DNA from: an uncultured Eubacterium sp.
GTDB taxonomy: Bacteria > Bacillota_A > Clostridia > Lachnospirales > Lachnospiraceae
Assembly: GCA_910589045.1 (NCBI GenBank)
Contig: CAJUSH010000054.1
Location: 1-17,322, forward strand
Direction: 5' to 3'
DNA: 17,322 bases
This document shows positions 7,371 to 14,109 of the stretch, one piece after another. Each line of letters begins with the position of its first letter. Positions within the stretch are counted from its first letter, which is position 1. A model generated the notes under the pieces. That model was given only the letters and a program-made list of their open reading frames with translations, was not told the origin of the DNA and made no database searches. Position numbers and translations under genes: made by a program.

Positions 7371-8543
7371 ATGAAAGCAAAAAAAGCGGTATCACTTATG
7401 CTGGCGACGGTGCTCGCGGCAGCTATGCTGACAGGCTGCGGCGGAGGCAGAGGAACGGAGGAGACCGACCAGACGGCCGACACTCCTGACGATACAAAGG
7501 AGCCTGACGATGCCGAAGGCACGGAGGATGAGAAATCCGGGGATGAAGAAACGGGCGGGACTTCGTCCGCAGAGGGCGGTATCGTGGGCGTAGCGCTGCC
7601 GTGGCTTGGAACACAGAACTGGGCAGAGGCGGAAGTGATGTTTAAGGAACAGCTTGAGGCTGCCGGATACGAGACGATTATCCAGGCCGCTGACCAGAAG
7701 GTTCCGCAGCAGCAGCAGCAGATCGAGTCCATGATCGAGAACGGCGCGCAGGTGATCGTTGTCGGCCCCGTTGACGGCTCACAGCTCGGCTCGGTGTTGG
7801 AGAAGGCAAAGGATGCGGGCGTATACGTCATCGGATACGACAGACTGCTGGAAAATACGACAGGTGTTGACGGTATCGTGCAGTTTGGCAGTGTGAAAAC
7901 GGGAGAATTGCAGGCGGAGGCGCTCCTGCAGGGGTTAAAGGAGCAAAAAGGCGAGGCTCCTTACAACATTGAGCTTTTCGGCGGCGGCCCGGCTGACCCG
8001 AATGCACCGAATTTCTTCACAGGCGCCATGTCCGTGCTCCAGCCGCTCATCGATGACGGAACACTCGTTGTTGTATCGGGACAGACCGATTTCACACAGT
8101 GTGCGACAGCCGACTGGGATAATTCAAAAGCGCAGTCACGTATGGATGCCATTCTTGCGGGCAACTATTCAGACATCGAGATTGACGGCGTTCTCTCACC
8201 CAACGATGGTATTGCCCGTGCGATCATCACATCCTGTGAGAATGCGGGACAGCCGATTCCCGTCGTATCGGGACTGGATGCGGAAAATGAATCGGTTGAG
8301 TGGGTATGGTCCGGCAGACAGTATTCCACAGTCGCAAAGCCGACCAACGCGCTTGTTGAGGAGACCGTTTCTATTATTAACAGCCTCTTAAGCGGCAGCG
8401 GGATGCCGGAAACCGATGTGACGGCAAACAACGGCATGATTGATGTGCCTGTTTACGAGCTTCCTCCTGTCGTTGTGACAAAGGACAACGCAAAAGAGGT
8501 ATTTGCGGATGATCCGGACAGACTGGCTCTGCTGAAAGATTGA
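7371..8543 (+). CDS. chvE: ChvE-type multiple-monosaccharide-binding lipoprotein
   Basis: 390 aa surface lipoprotein, the substrate receptor of the importer. The signal peptide ends in lipobox LTGC with lipid-modified C23. Residues 27-70 are a long, very acidic Asp/Glu/Thr/Ser linker without predicted fold. The Peripla_BP_4 domain runs from about 71 to 390. Landmarks include VGPVDGSQL (131-139), YDRL (156-159), SPNDGIARA (276-284), GLDAE (301-305) and GRQYSTV (315-321), in agreement with ChvE/XylF. A run of five Gln lies at 113-117. AAAGGAGGAT just upstream is a near-ideal ribosome site. Likely ligands are aldopentoses or hexoses such as xylose, arabinose, galactose or glucose; the exact one cannot be read from the sequence. 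Confidence 0.95.
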   Translation: MKAKKAVSLMLATVLAAAMLTGCGGGRGTEETDQTADTPDDTKEPDDAEGTEDEKSGDEETGGTSSAEGGIVGVALPWLGTQNWAEAEVMFKEQLEAAGYETIIQAADQKVPQQQQQIESMIENGAQVIVVGPVDGSQLGSVLEKAKDAGVYVIGYDRLLENTTGVDGIVQFGSVKTGELQAEALLQGLKEQKGEAPYNIELFGGGPADPNAPNFFTGAMSVLQPLIDDGTLVVVSGQTDFTQCATADWDNSKAQSRMDAILAGNYSDIEIDGVLSPNDGIARAIITSCENAGQPIPVVSGLDAENESVEWVWSGRQYSTVAKPTNALVEETVSIINSLLSGSGMPETDVTANNGMIDVPVYELPPVVVTKDNAKEVFADDPDRLALLKD

Positions 8544-8565
8544 TTATTTTTAGATTCACTGAAAC

Positions 8566-8597
8566 TATACCGGGCGTGGTTCTCCAGGCCCGGTATA
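8566..8597 (+). other. Stem-loop after the importer operon, without a T-run
   Basis: A perfect 10-bp stem pairs TATACCGGGC (8566-8575) with GCCCGGTATA (8588-8597), with a 12-base loop. It lies 22 bases after the chvE stop. The sequence after it (ATAATATGTAG) has no T-run on either strand, so it is not a standard intrinsic terminator. It may protect or process the 3' end of the importer mRNA, or only partly terminate before the HAD gene. Confidence 0.6.
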
Positions 8598-8628
8598 ATA
8601 ATATGTAGAAAAAAGACGAGGCCGAAAA

Positions 8629-9450
8629 ATGAGAGATGACGTTCATGTTAAGTTAATCTGCATCGATATTGACGGAACACTTTTAAATGATGCGAAGCAG
8701 GTGCTGCCTGCGGTGAAAGAAGCCGTGAAAAGGCAGTATGAAAAGGGCAGAAAAATTGCGCTTGTCTCCGGGAGAATGCCCTGTGCGGTGACTCAGGTTG
8801 AAAAACAGCTTGAGGTGGACTGCATAAAGGTATGCAACGCCGGAACCTTTATCATTGTGGACGGGGCATGCGTAAAGGAGGAAACTGTGTCCACTCATAC
8901 GATGATGCAGCTGTATACGGATATTGCAAGGAAGCATCAGGTTCCGCTGTGGGTTTATCAGGGATATCAATGGTATGTAACCCGGACAGACCGCTTTGTG
9001 GAAAGGGAAGCTGATATTATAAATTTTGAACCGGATGTTGTGAATCCGTATGAGCTGGCCAGGGACTGGGACAAGGCGGGGATAAGGCCCAACAAACTTC
9101 TGATCGCGGCGGAGGAGAAGAAAACGGACGAAATACAGGCAGAGCTGGAAGGGTGGAAAAACCGGGCCTTTCATGCTGCAAAATCGAGCGGAAATTATCT
9201 CGAGATATTTCCGAAAAATGTTGATAAGGGAAAAGCCGTTGCATCGCTGTGTGATATTTTAAATATCAGCACGAAACAGGCAGCTGCAATCGGGGATCAT
9301 GAGCTGGATATTCCCATGATTGAAACCGCAGGTATCGGAATCGCAATGGGAAATGCAATACGGGAGCTGAAAGAAAAAGCAGATTTTGTTACGCTGTCAA
9401 ATAATGAAGCCGGGGTGGCGCATGCGCTGAATGAGTATTGCGGTTTTTGA
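8629..9450 (+). CDS. HAD-superfamily (Cof-type) phosphatase
   Basis: 273 aa, cytosolic HAD hydrolase of the Cof/IIB subfamily, which dephosphorylates small phosphorylated metabolites, often sugar phosphates, with Mg2+. Motif I is DIDGTLL with nucleophile D13 and acid/base D15. Motif II is S47 in LVSGR. Motif III is K200 in VDKGKA. Motif IV is GDHELDIPM (222-230), with D223 and D227; the usual Asn of GDxxNDIPM is Leu. The cap domain spans about 80-190. The ribosome site is weak (GAGG at 8618-8621). It lies 85 bases after chvE and may be read through from the importer operon, which would suit a role in sugar-phosphate homeostasis; the substrate cannot be told. Confidence 0.9.
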   Translation: MRDDVHVKLICIDIDGTLLNDAKQVLPAVKEAVKRQYEKGRKIALVSGRMPCAVTQVEKQLEVDCIKVCNAGTFIIVDGACVKEETVSTHTMMQLYTDIARKHQVPLWVYQGYQWYVTRTDRFVEREADIINFEPDVVNPYELARDWDKAGIRPNKLLIAAEEKKTDEIQAELEGWKNRAFHAAKSSGNYLEIFPKNVDKGKAVASLCDILNISTKQAAAIGDHELDIPMIETAGIGIAMGNAIRELKEKADFVTLSNNEAGVAHALNEYCGF

Positions 9451-9530
9451 ACCACAGCCGCGGCATGATGCGCTCCGGGACGCATTTTGACCGGGCAGCG
9501 TTGTTTCGGACAGCCATGTAAATGGTTTTG

Positions 9531-9577
9531 GGCCGCATGCTTTGTGCATTTTGCGCAGACAGGCGGGCCTTTTTTTT
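9531..9577 (+). terminator. Probable intrinsic terminator after the HAD gene
   Basis: A run of eight T (9570-9577) follows a GC-rich imperfect stem in which GGCCGC (9531-9536) pairs with GC-GGCC (9563-9569) around one bulged G. A short inner stem (9538-9540 with 9555-9557) is possible. The stem is imperfect, so termination may be partial. Confidence 0.5.
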
Positions 9578-9592
9578 CGTGCAGGTAGAAGC

Positions 9593-9621
9593 TGGACTTT
9601 CCCAAAAAAAAGGAGTACAAT
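9593..9621 (+). promoter_or_regulatory. mrpE: Promoter of the Mrp antiporter operon
   Basis: TGGACT (9593-9598, 4 of 6) and TACAAT (9616-9621, 5 of 6) are separated by exactly 17 bp that include an A8 tract. The start of transcription would be near 9628, giving a leader of about 98 bases before the mrpE ATG. Lying just after a terminator and before a nine-gene co-directional cluster, it is the natural operon promoter. Confidence 0.6.
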
Positions 9622-9627
9622 AAAAGG

Positions 9628-9725
9628 CAGTTTTTGGGGTTTGCCGGAAACGAAAACGGGAATGGGAAGAAGCCCGCGCTTACTCCGGATGCGTGCGGTG
9701 GGATATAATAAGGAGGCGTCTGTCA
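9628..9725 (+). other. 5' leader of the mrp operon with possible RNA structure
   Basis: About 98 bases between the predicted start of transcription and the mrpE ATG. Nested complementary arms are visible: CCGGA (9644-9648) with TCCGG (9684-9688), and inside them CGGG (9657-9660) with CCCG (9673-9676). The ribosome site AAGGAGG (9710-9716) lies outside the stem. I cannot match it to a known riboswitch class. The stretch from 9451 to the promoter holds only the terminator. Confidence 0.3.
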
Positions 9726-10184
9726 ATGTATGTGGTTTTTCTGCTCATCTGGATCATATTTAACGGGAAACTGAATCTGGAAATTCTGCTGTTCGGGCTG
9801 GTGATCGCCGGGGCAGTGTTTGCGTTTACAGCAAAGTTTATGAATTACGGAATCCGGCGGGAGCTGGAGTTTTACAGGCGTCTGCCCGGGTTTTTGTACT
9901 ATGCGTTTGTGCTCATCCGGGAAATCCTGATGGCGAATTTAAATGTGTGCCGCCTGATCCTCTCGGAGAAGGAGGAGATCGATCCCGCTATCGTGGAGGT
10001 GAAATCCGTGATGAAAACCTCAACGGGGCGGGCATTTTATGCAAATGCGATCACGCTGACCCCCGGAACCATCACCGTGACGATGGAGGATGATACTTAC
10101 GTGGTGCACTGCCTGGACGATACGCTCGCGGAGGGGCTTGTGGATTCCGGGCTGGAAGCGGTGCTGCATAAGCTGGAGGTATAA
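9726..10184 (+). CDS. mrpE: Mrp antiporter subunit E (MnhE/MbhA-like)
   Basis: 152 aa from ATG 9726, picked because AAGGAGG (9710-9716) is 9 bases upstream; a GTG at 9693 in frame has no site. Two or three N-terminal hydrophobic segments (about 2-36 and 52-72) are followed by a small cytosolic domain with the family hallmarks NAITLTPGTITV (107-118) and VHCLD (127-131). MrpE is a structural subunit of the Na+(K+)/H+ antiporter complex in the cytoplasmic membrane. It is the first gene of the cluster, and subunit F follows after 3 bases. Length matches MnhE proteins (about 150-170 aa). Confidence 0.94.
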   Translation: MYVVFLLIWIIFNGKLNLEILLFGLVIAGAVFAFTAKFMNYGIRRELEFYRRLPGFLYYAFVLIREILMANLNVCRLILSEKEEIDPAIVEVKSVMKTSTGRAFYANAITLTPGTITVTMEDDTYVVHCLDDTLAEGLVDSGLEAVLHKLEV

Positions 10185-10187
10185 AGG

Positions 10188-10532
10188 ATGGGAAAGGGAA
10201 TCCCTGCTTTGGAGCAGGCATATCAGGTGTTGTTTGTGGCGTCATTGGTAGTTCTTGCGGTTTTTCTTGTGCTGAGCTTTTTGCGCGCGATTATGGGGCC
10301 GCGGGTGGCGGACCGTATTGTGGCGGTAAATATGATGGGTACGATCACGATCACGATGATCGCGATCTTAGCGGTCATGAAGCAGGAGGGGTATCTCGTG
10401 GATATCTGCCTGATCTATGCGATGACAAGCTTCCTGGCGGTTATCGTGCTCTGCAAGGTTTACATGGGCGTGTACCGCCAGCGGAGGGAAGGAAAAGAGG
10501 ATGAGGAGGAATCGGGACATGGAGGCTTTTGA
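10188..10532 (+). CDS. mrpF: Mrp antiporter subunit F (MnhF/MbhB-like)
   Basis: 114 aa, three transmembrane helices (about 13-36, 46-62, 70-94). The family motif GPRVADRIVAVNMMGT (37-52) is clear. GGAGGT at 10175-10180 gives a 7-base spacing. The C-terminal tail (about 96-114) is highly charged (RQRREGKEDEEE) and is encoded over the ribosome site and start of the next gene, consistent with translational coupling. Confidence 0.94.
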   Translation: MGKGIPALEQAYQVLFVASLVVLAVFLVLSFLRAIMGPRVADRIVAVNMMGTITITMIAILAVMKQEGYLVDICLIYAMTSFLAVIVLCKVYMGVYRQRREGKEDEEESGHGGF

Positions 10533-10938
10533 ATGGATTCGTTTTCTGGCGGGGGCAGCCCTGCTTGTGTGCGGGCTTTTGATCTTTCTGATCGAGATCA
10601 TCGGTGTGTTCCGTTTTAAATACGTGTTAAACCGTATGCATGCGGCGGCGATGGGGGATACACTTGGAATCGGATGCTGTCTGCTCGGACTGATTCTCAT
10701 GTGCGGCTTTTCCTTTACGTCGCTCAAGCTGTTTTTGGTCATCGCATTCCTGTGGTTTTCTTCGCCGGTTTCCTCACATCTGATCGCGCGCCTTGAGGCG
10801 GCGACGGATGAGGAGCCGCAGGCGCATTACCGGCAGCTTTCCATTGACCGGGAGGGAAACATCACGGAGCGGGTTCCGCGAGCGAGGGCGAACGGGCGAA
10901 ACCTTGAAGGAGGAAAAGCAGATGGGGATCTTTTTTAA
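10519..10938 (+). CDS. mrpG: Mrp antiporter subunit G (MnhG/MbhC-like)
   Basis: 139 aa from ATG 10519. GAGGAGG (10503-10509) sits 9 bases before it and overlaps an in-frame ATG at 10501, so the later start is preferred. It overlaps mrpF by 14 bases. Three helices (about 8-33, 46-63, 69-90) and the hallmark IGVFRFKYVLNRMHAAAMGDTLG (within 28-50) identify MnhG. The tail after residue 92 is about 47 residues, hydrophilic and Arg/Glu-rich; its end overlaps the next gene by 17 bases, so part of it may exist because the ribosome site of the next gene is embedded there. Confidence 0.93.
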   Translation: MEAFEWIRFLAGAALLVCGLLIFLIEIIGVFRFKYVLNRMHAAAMGDTLGIGCCLLGLILMCGFSFTSLKLFLVIAFLWFSSPVSSHLIARLEAATDEEPQAHYRQLSIDREGNITERVPRARANGRNLEGGKADGDLF

Positions 10939-11188
10939 TATTTTGCTGGGCTTTTTGGTGATCTGCGCACTGGCGGTGAGCATTTCGAAAAATCTGCTGA
11001 ACTCGATCCTGGTGTATATGTCGTTTTCGCTTGTCATGTCGGTTATATGGATTTTGCTGGAATCGCCGGATCTGGCCATCACCGAGGCGGCGGTGGGGGC
11101 GGGCGTCACCTCGATTTTATTTATCATTACACTGAAAAAGATACATGCGATCGTGAAAAGCAAGGACGGGGAGGATCGCCATGAGTAA
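10922..11188 (+). CDS. MbhD-like subunit (DUF4040; corresponds to part of MrpA C-terminus)
   Basis: 88 aa, from ATG 10922 with AAGGAGG (10907-10913) 8 bases upstream. Upstream in-frame starts would add a non-homologous Arg-rich stretch. Three helices (about 2-20, 25-46, 55-74) and the family signature ESPDLAITEAAVGAGVTS (47-64) match the MbhD/DUF4040 family. In classical Mrp this segment is the C-terminal part of the large MrpA protein; here, as in archaeal Mbh and other split Mrp clusters, it is a separate small protein. Overlaps both neighbours (17 and 8 bases). Confidence 0.92.
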   Translation: MGIFFNILLGFLVICALAVSISKNLLNSILVYMSFSLVMSVIWILLESPDLAITEAAVGAGVTSILFIITLKKIHAIVKSKDGEDRHE

Positions 11189-12143
11189 AAAGGTAACGAA
11201 GGAAGCTTATGAGAAAACACGCTCGTTTAAGCTGAAGCAGTGGTTTGACGGAACAAAGGACTTCTATCTGGATACGGTGGAGATGAAGCCGCAGGAGGAG
11301 TACCATGAGTCGGAGAAGCTGCTCCACGAGTACGAGCTGCAGCACCAGAGCATCATTGAACGGGCCTACGATGTGGAGCACAATGCGCAGGTGCGCCTGT
11401 TCCAGAAATTTTACAATATTTTTTCGGTTATTTTCTGTCTGTGCCTGCTTTTTATTTTGCTGATGGGCGTGTCCTACCTGCCGCAGTACGGACATATGGA
11501 AAACCCGGTGAACAATGAGGTGAGCGCGCGCTATATCGAGAGCGGCCTGCAGGAGACGGGCGCCGTCAATATTGTGACGGGCATGATTCTTGATTACCGT
11601 GCCTTCGATACGCTGGGGGAATCCCATGTGCTGTTCATCGCCACCTGTGCGGTGCTCATTCTTTTGCGCAGGGACAATAAAAAATATCAGGAGACGGCAG
11701 AGCACAACGACCGTATTTATGAGCCGAAAAACGATGTGATTCTGCAGACGGCTGCAAGGGTGCTGGTGCCTGCGATCGAGATTTTCGGGATTTATGTGAT
11801 CCTCGGCGGACACCTTGGGCCGGGCGGGGGCTTCTCCGGCGGCGCGGTGTGCGGTGCCGGATTGATTTTGTATCTGAATGCCTTCGGGTTCGCAAAGACG
11901 GAGCGGTTTTTCACCGGAAAGACCTACAAATGCATGTGCTTTGGCGCGCTGGCCTGCTATTCGCTGGCAAAAACCTACTCCTTTTTTACGGGGGCGAACC
12001 ATATCGAGAGCATCATTCCCCTGGGAACCCCGGGTGCAATTCTCAGCAGCGGGCTGATTCTCGTGCTTGATATCTGCGTAGGGCTTGTGGTGGCAGGAAC
12101 GATGTACACGTTTTACGTGATGTTTAGGAAGGGAGGCTACTGA
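11181..12143 (+). CDS. mrpB: MbhE-MnhB fusion subunit of the Mrp complex
   Basis: 320 aa. Three parts are visible. Residues 1-72 are soluble, charged and probably helical, with no family I recognise. Residues about 78-165 resemble MbhE, the end of MrpA: an N-terminal helix, then PVNNEVSARYIESGLQETGAVN (starting at 109) and YRAFDTLGESHVLF (139-152). Residues about 185-320 are an MnhB domain with the hallmark GGHLGPGGGFSGG (209-221) and four helices. In most Mrp systems MbhE-like and MnhB parts are separate or belong to MrpA and MrpB. GGGGAGG (11168-11174) precedes the ATG, which lies inside the end of the previous gene. The fusion shows no frameshift and joins cleanly to subunit C one base later. 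Confidence 0.93.
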   Translation: MSKKVTKEAYEKTRSFKLKQWFDGTKDFYLDTVEMKPQEEYHESEKLLHEYELQHQSIIERAYDVEHNAQVRLFQKFYNIFSVIFCLCLLFILLMGVSYLPQYGHMENPVNNEVSARYIESGLQETGAVNIVTGMILDYRAFDTLGESHVLFIATCAVLILLRRDNKKYQETAEHNDRIYEPKNDVILQTAARVLVPAIEIFGIYVILGGHLGPGGGFSGGAVCGAGLILYLNAFGFAKTERFFTGKTYKCMCFGALACYSLAKTYSFFTGANHIESIIPLGTPGAILSSGLILVLDICVGLVVAGTMYTFYVMFRKGGY

Positions 12144-12144
12144 T

Positions 12145-12522
12145 ATGGATTTTGCAAATCTGCTTGTAAATTATGAGGAGGCGGCGGCTATGGTGCTTTT
12201 TGCCATCGGCTGCTCCAATCTGCTGCTGCAGAAAAATCTTATCAAGAAAATCATCGGCTTTAACATCATGGACTCGGCGGTGTATCTGTTTCTCGCGCTC
12301 AAGGGCTATATCAGCGGACACAAGGCGGCGATCGTGGTGGACGGCGTTCAAAGCGCGGATGCCTATATCAACCCGATCCCCAGCGGCCTCGTGCTTACCG
12401 GAATCGTAGTCTCCGTGTCCGTGACGGCGCTCATGCTCTCGCTGACGATACGTCTTTACCAGCGCTACCACACGCTGGATATCGACCGGATTACGATGGA
12501 AGTGAAAAGGAGTGGCGATTAA
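12145..12522 (+). CDS. mrpC: Mrp antiporter subunit C (MnhC/NuoK-like)
   Basis: 125 aa, three helices (about 12-28, 34-53, 80-103), NuoK superfamily. The segment NPIPSGLVLTGIVVSVSVTA (76-95) corresponds to the DPLPQALVLTAIVI-type motif of MnhC, with the usual Gln replaced by Ser. GGGAGG at 12131-12136 gives 8-base spacing. It starts one base after the mrpB stop, and its stop abuts the next ATG. MrpC packs beside the D-type subunits in known Mrp/complex I structures. Confidence 0.93.
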   Translation: MDFANLLVNYEEAAAMVLFAIGCSNLLLQKNLIKKIIGFNIMDSAVYLFLALKGYISGHKAAIVVDGVQSADAYINPIPSGLVLTGIVVSVSVTALMLSLTIRLYQRYHTLDIDRITMEVKRSGD

Positions 12523-14040
12523 ATGAATCTGGAATTTGTTCGGAATTTTCCGCTGTTTTGTATTATTCTGACGTTGTTTTCCGGCCCGCTCTCGATGATT
12601 TCAGGAGGGCGCAGGGCAAGGTATCTCAACCTTGGCGTGATCACGGCTGTGGGTGTTATGTCTTTTCTGGTGCTGCTTGAGGTGTCTGCCAGCGGAAGCT
12701 CCTATGTGTACCGGATGGGTCATTTTGAGGCCCCCTGGGGCAATGAGATACGCGTCGGCCCCCTGGAGGCATTTCTGGCGCTGTTTTTCTGCTTTGTCAT
12801 GCTTTTGTCCATGATCGGCGGCGCCTATGAGCGGAGGGCGGAGCTGGAGCAGAGCAAGGAAAATCTCTATTATATTATGGTGAACCTGCTCTTAACCTCC
12901 CTGATTGCGCTGATCTATACGAATGACCTGTTCACGGCCTACGTGTTTGTGGAGATCAATACGATTTCCGCCTGCGGCATGATCATGATCAAGCAGAACG
13001 GACATACGCTTGAGGCGTCCGTCCGGTATATGATTATGAGCCTGCTTGGTTCCGGTATGCTGCTGCTCGGCATCTGCTTTCTCTACGGACTGACGGGGCA
13101 TCTTTTGATGAGCAACATCAAGGAGGCCGTGGCAAAAATCGCGGCGGCGGGCACCTATCATCCGCCGCTCATGGTGGCGGTGGGACTGATGTGTGTCGGG
13201 CTTGCGATCAAAAGCGCCCTGTTCCCGTTTCATTCGTGGCTGCCGGATGCCTACGGATACTCCACGACCTCCTCGGCGGCAATTTTGTCATCCCTGGTGT
13301 CGAAGGGCTATATTTTTCTGCTCATCAAGATTTTTTACCGGGTCATTGGCTTTGACGTTTTCTGCAGCAGCCGGGTCATCAACCTGTTTTTCGTGTTCGG
13401 CATCGCGGGTATGATGTTCGGCTCTATCAGTGCGAGCCGTGAGAGCAATATCCGGCGTATGATTGCCTTCTCCTCGGTGGCGCAGATCGGTTATATTTAC
13501 ATGGGCTTCGGGCTTGGGACAAGCCTGGGTGTGATGGCGAGCATCTACCATATCTTATCCCACGCCGCGACGAAATCGCTGCTGTTTGTGTCGGCGTCGA
13601 GCTTAAGCGAGTGCTCGGGGGGAAGCAAGGAGCTCTCAAAGCTCACGGGGGCGGGCTACCGCAACCGCGTGGCGGGCATTGCCTTCACGGTGGGGGCGCT
13701 CTCGATGATCGGCTTCCCGCTGTTTTCGGGCTTTATCTCGAAAATCCTCTTTGCGCAGGCGGCGGTGGATGAGGCTGGGAAAATGCTTCCGACTATGATT
13801 GCGCTGGCGCTCAGCACGATTTTGAATGTCGTATATTTTATGCGGGCCGTGCTCGTTATCTATACGCCCACCGGATACGTTTCCTCCGGGGCGGGGGAGG
13901 GCTGCACACGGGTCGGCATGCAGACGCACCCCGAAAAAACCGTCGTGTTTGTCTGCTTTATACTGCTGAATCTGGTGCTGGGCCTGATGTCGCAGCCCGT
14001 CGTGGAGCTGTGTGCCCGCGGGCTTGGCATGTTCGGGTAA
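12523..14040 (+). CDS. mrpD: Mrp antiporter subunit D (first of three NuoL/M/N-like subunits)
   Basis: 505 aa, around 14 transmembrane helices, proton-conducting membrane transporter family. Residues needed for ion translocation in the family are present: E144 in VEINTISACG (TM5), K230 in IKSALFPFHSWLPDAYG (TM7), K261, H343 and H347, K351, and K407 in SGFISK (TM12). The sequence FHSWLPDAYGYSTTSSAAILSS is nearest to MrpD. AAAAGGAG near 12506-12512 precedes the ATG. Separated from the second large subunit by 69 bases that include a possible small ORF. Confidence 0.93.
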   Translation: MNLEFVRNFPLFCIILTLFSGPLSMISGGRRARYLNLGVITAVGVMSFLVLLEVSASGSSYVYRMGHFEAPWGNEIRVGPLEAFLALFFCFVMLLSMIGGAYERRAELEQSKENLYYIMVNLLLTSLIALIYTNDLFTAYVFVEINTISACGMIMIKQNGHTLEASVRYMIMSLLGSGMLLLGICFLYGLTGHLLMSNIKEAVAKIAAAGTYHPPLMVAVGLMCVGLAIKSALFPFHSWLPDAYGYSTTSSAAILSSLVSKGYIFLLIKIFYRVIGFDVFCSSRVINLFFVFGIAGMMFGSISASRESNIRRMIAFSSVAQIGYIYMGFGLGTSLGVMASIYHILSHAATKSLLFVSASSLSECSGGSKELSKLTGAGYRNRVAGIAFTVGALSMIGFPLFSGFISKILFAQAAVDEAGKMLPTMIALALSTILNVVYFMRAVLVIYTPTGYVSSGAGEGCTRVGMQTHPEKTVVFVCFILLNLVLGLMSQPVVELCARGLGMFG

Positions 14041-14061
14041 AATCAGGAGGAAGGCAGCAGC

Positions 14062-14097
14062 ATGCCTGTTTGCAGCAGAGCGGGCGTTACTTTGTAG
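14062..14097 (+). CDS. Possible 11-codon leader minicistron before the second large subunit
   Basis: ATG 14062 runs 11 codons (MPVCSRAGVTL) to TAG 14095-14097, with the strong site AGGAGGAAGG (14045-14054) 7 bases upstream. It is in the same frame as the downstream gene (start 14110/14113), separated only by this amber stop. It could be a leader peptide that feeds ribosomes to the next start, or the remnant of a longer N-terminus. There is no homology evidence. Confidence 0.3.
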   Translation: MPVCSRAGVTL

Positions 14098-14109
14098 AAT
14101 AAGGAGAGA

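Noticed and set aside
8594..8599. TATAAT upstream of the HAD gene
   Set aside because: No -35-like hexamer at proper spacing (sequence there is CGGGCG), and the bases are part of the hairpin arm.
9704..9709. TATAAT upstream of mrpE
   Set aside because: It directly touches the ribosome site, so a transcript starting from it would lose that site, and no -35 lies 16-18 bp upstream. The promoter at 9593-9621 fits better.
11127..12002. Long - strand open frame (291 codons) opposite the MbhE-MnhB fusion
   Set aside because: Antisense shadow with basic low-information composition; no ribosome site or family match seen.
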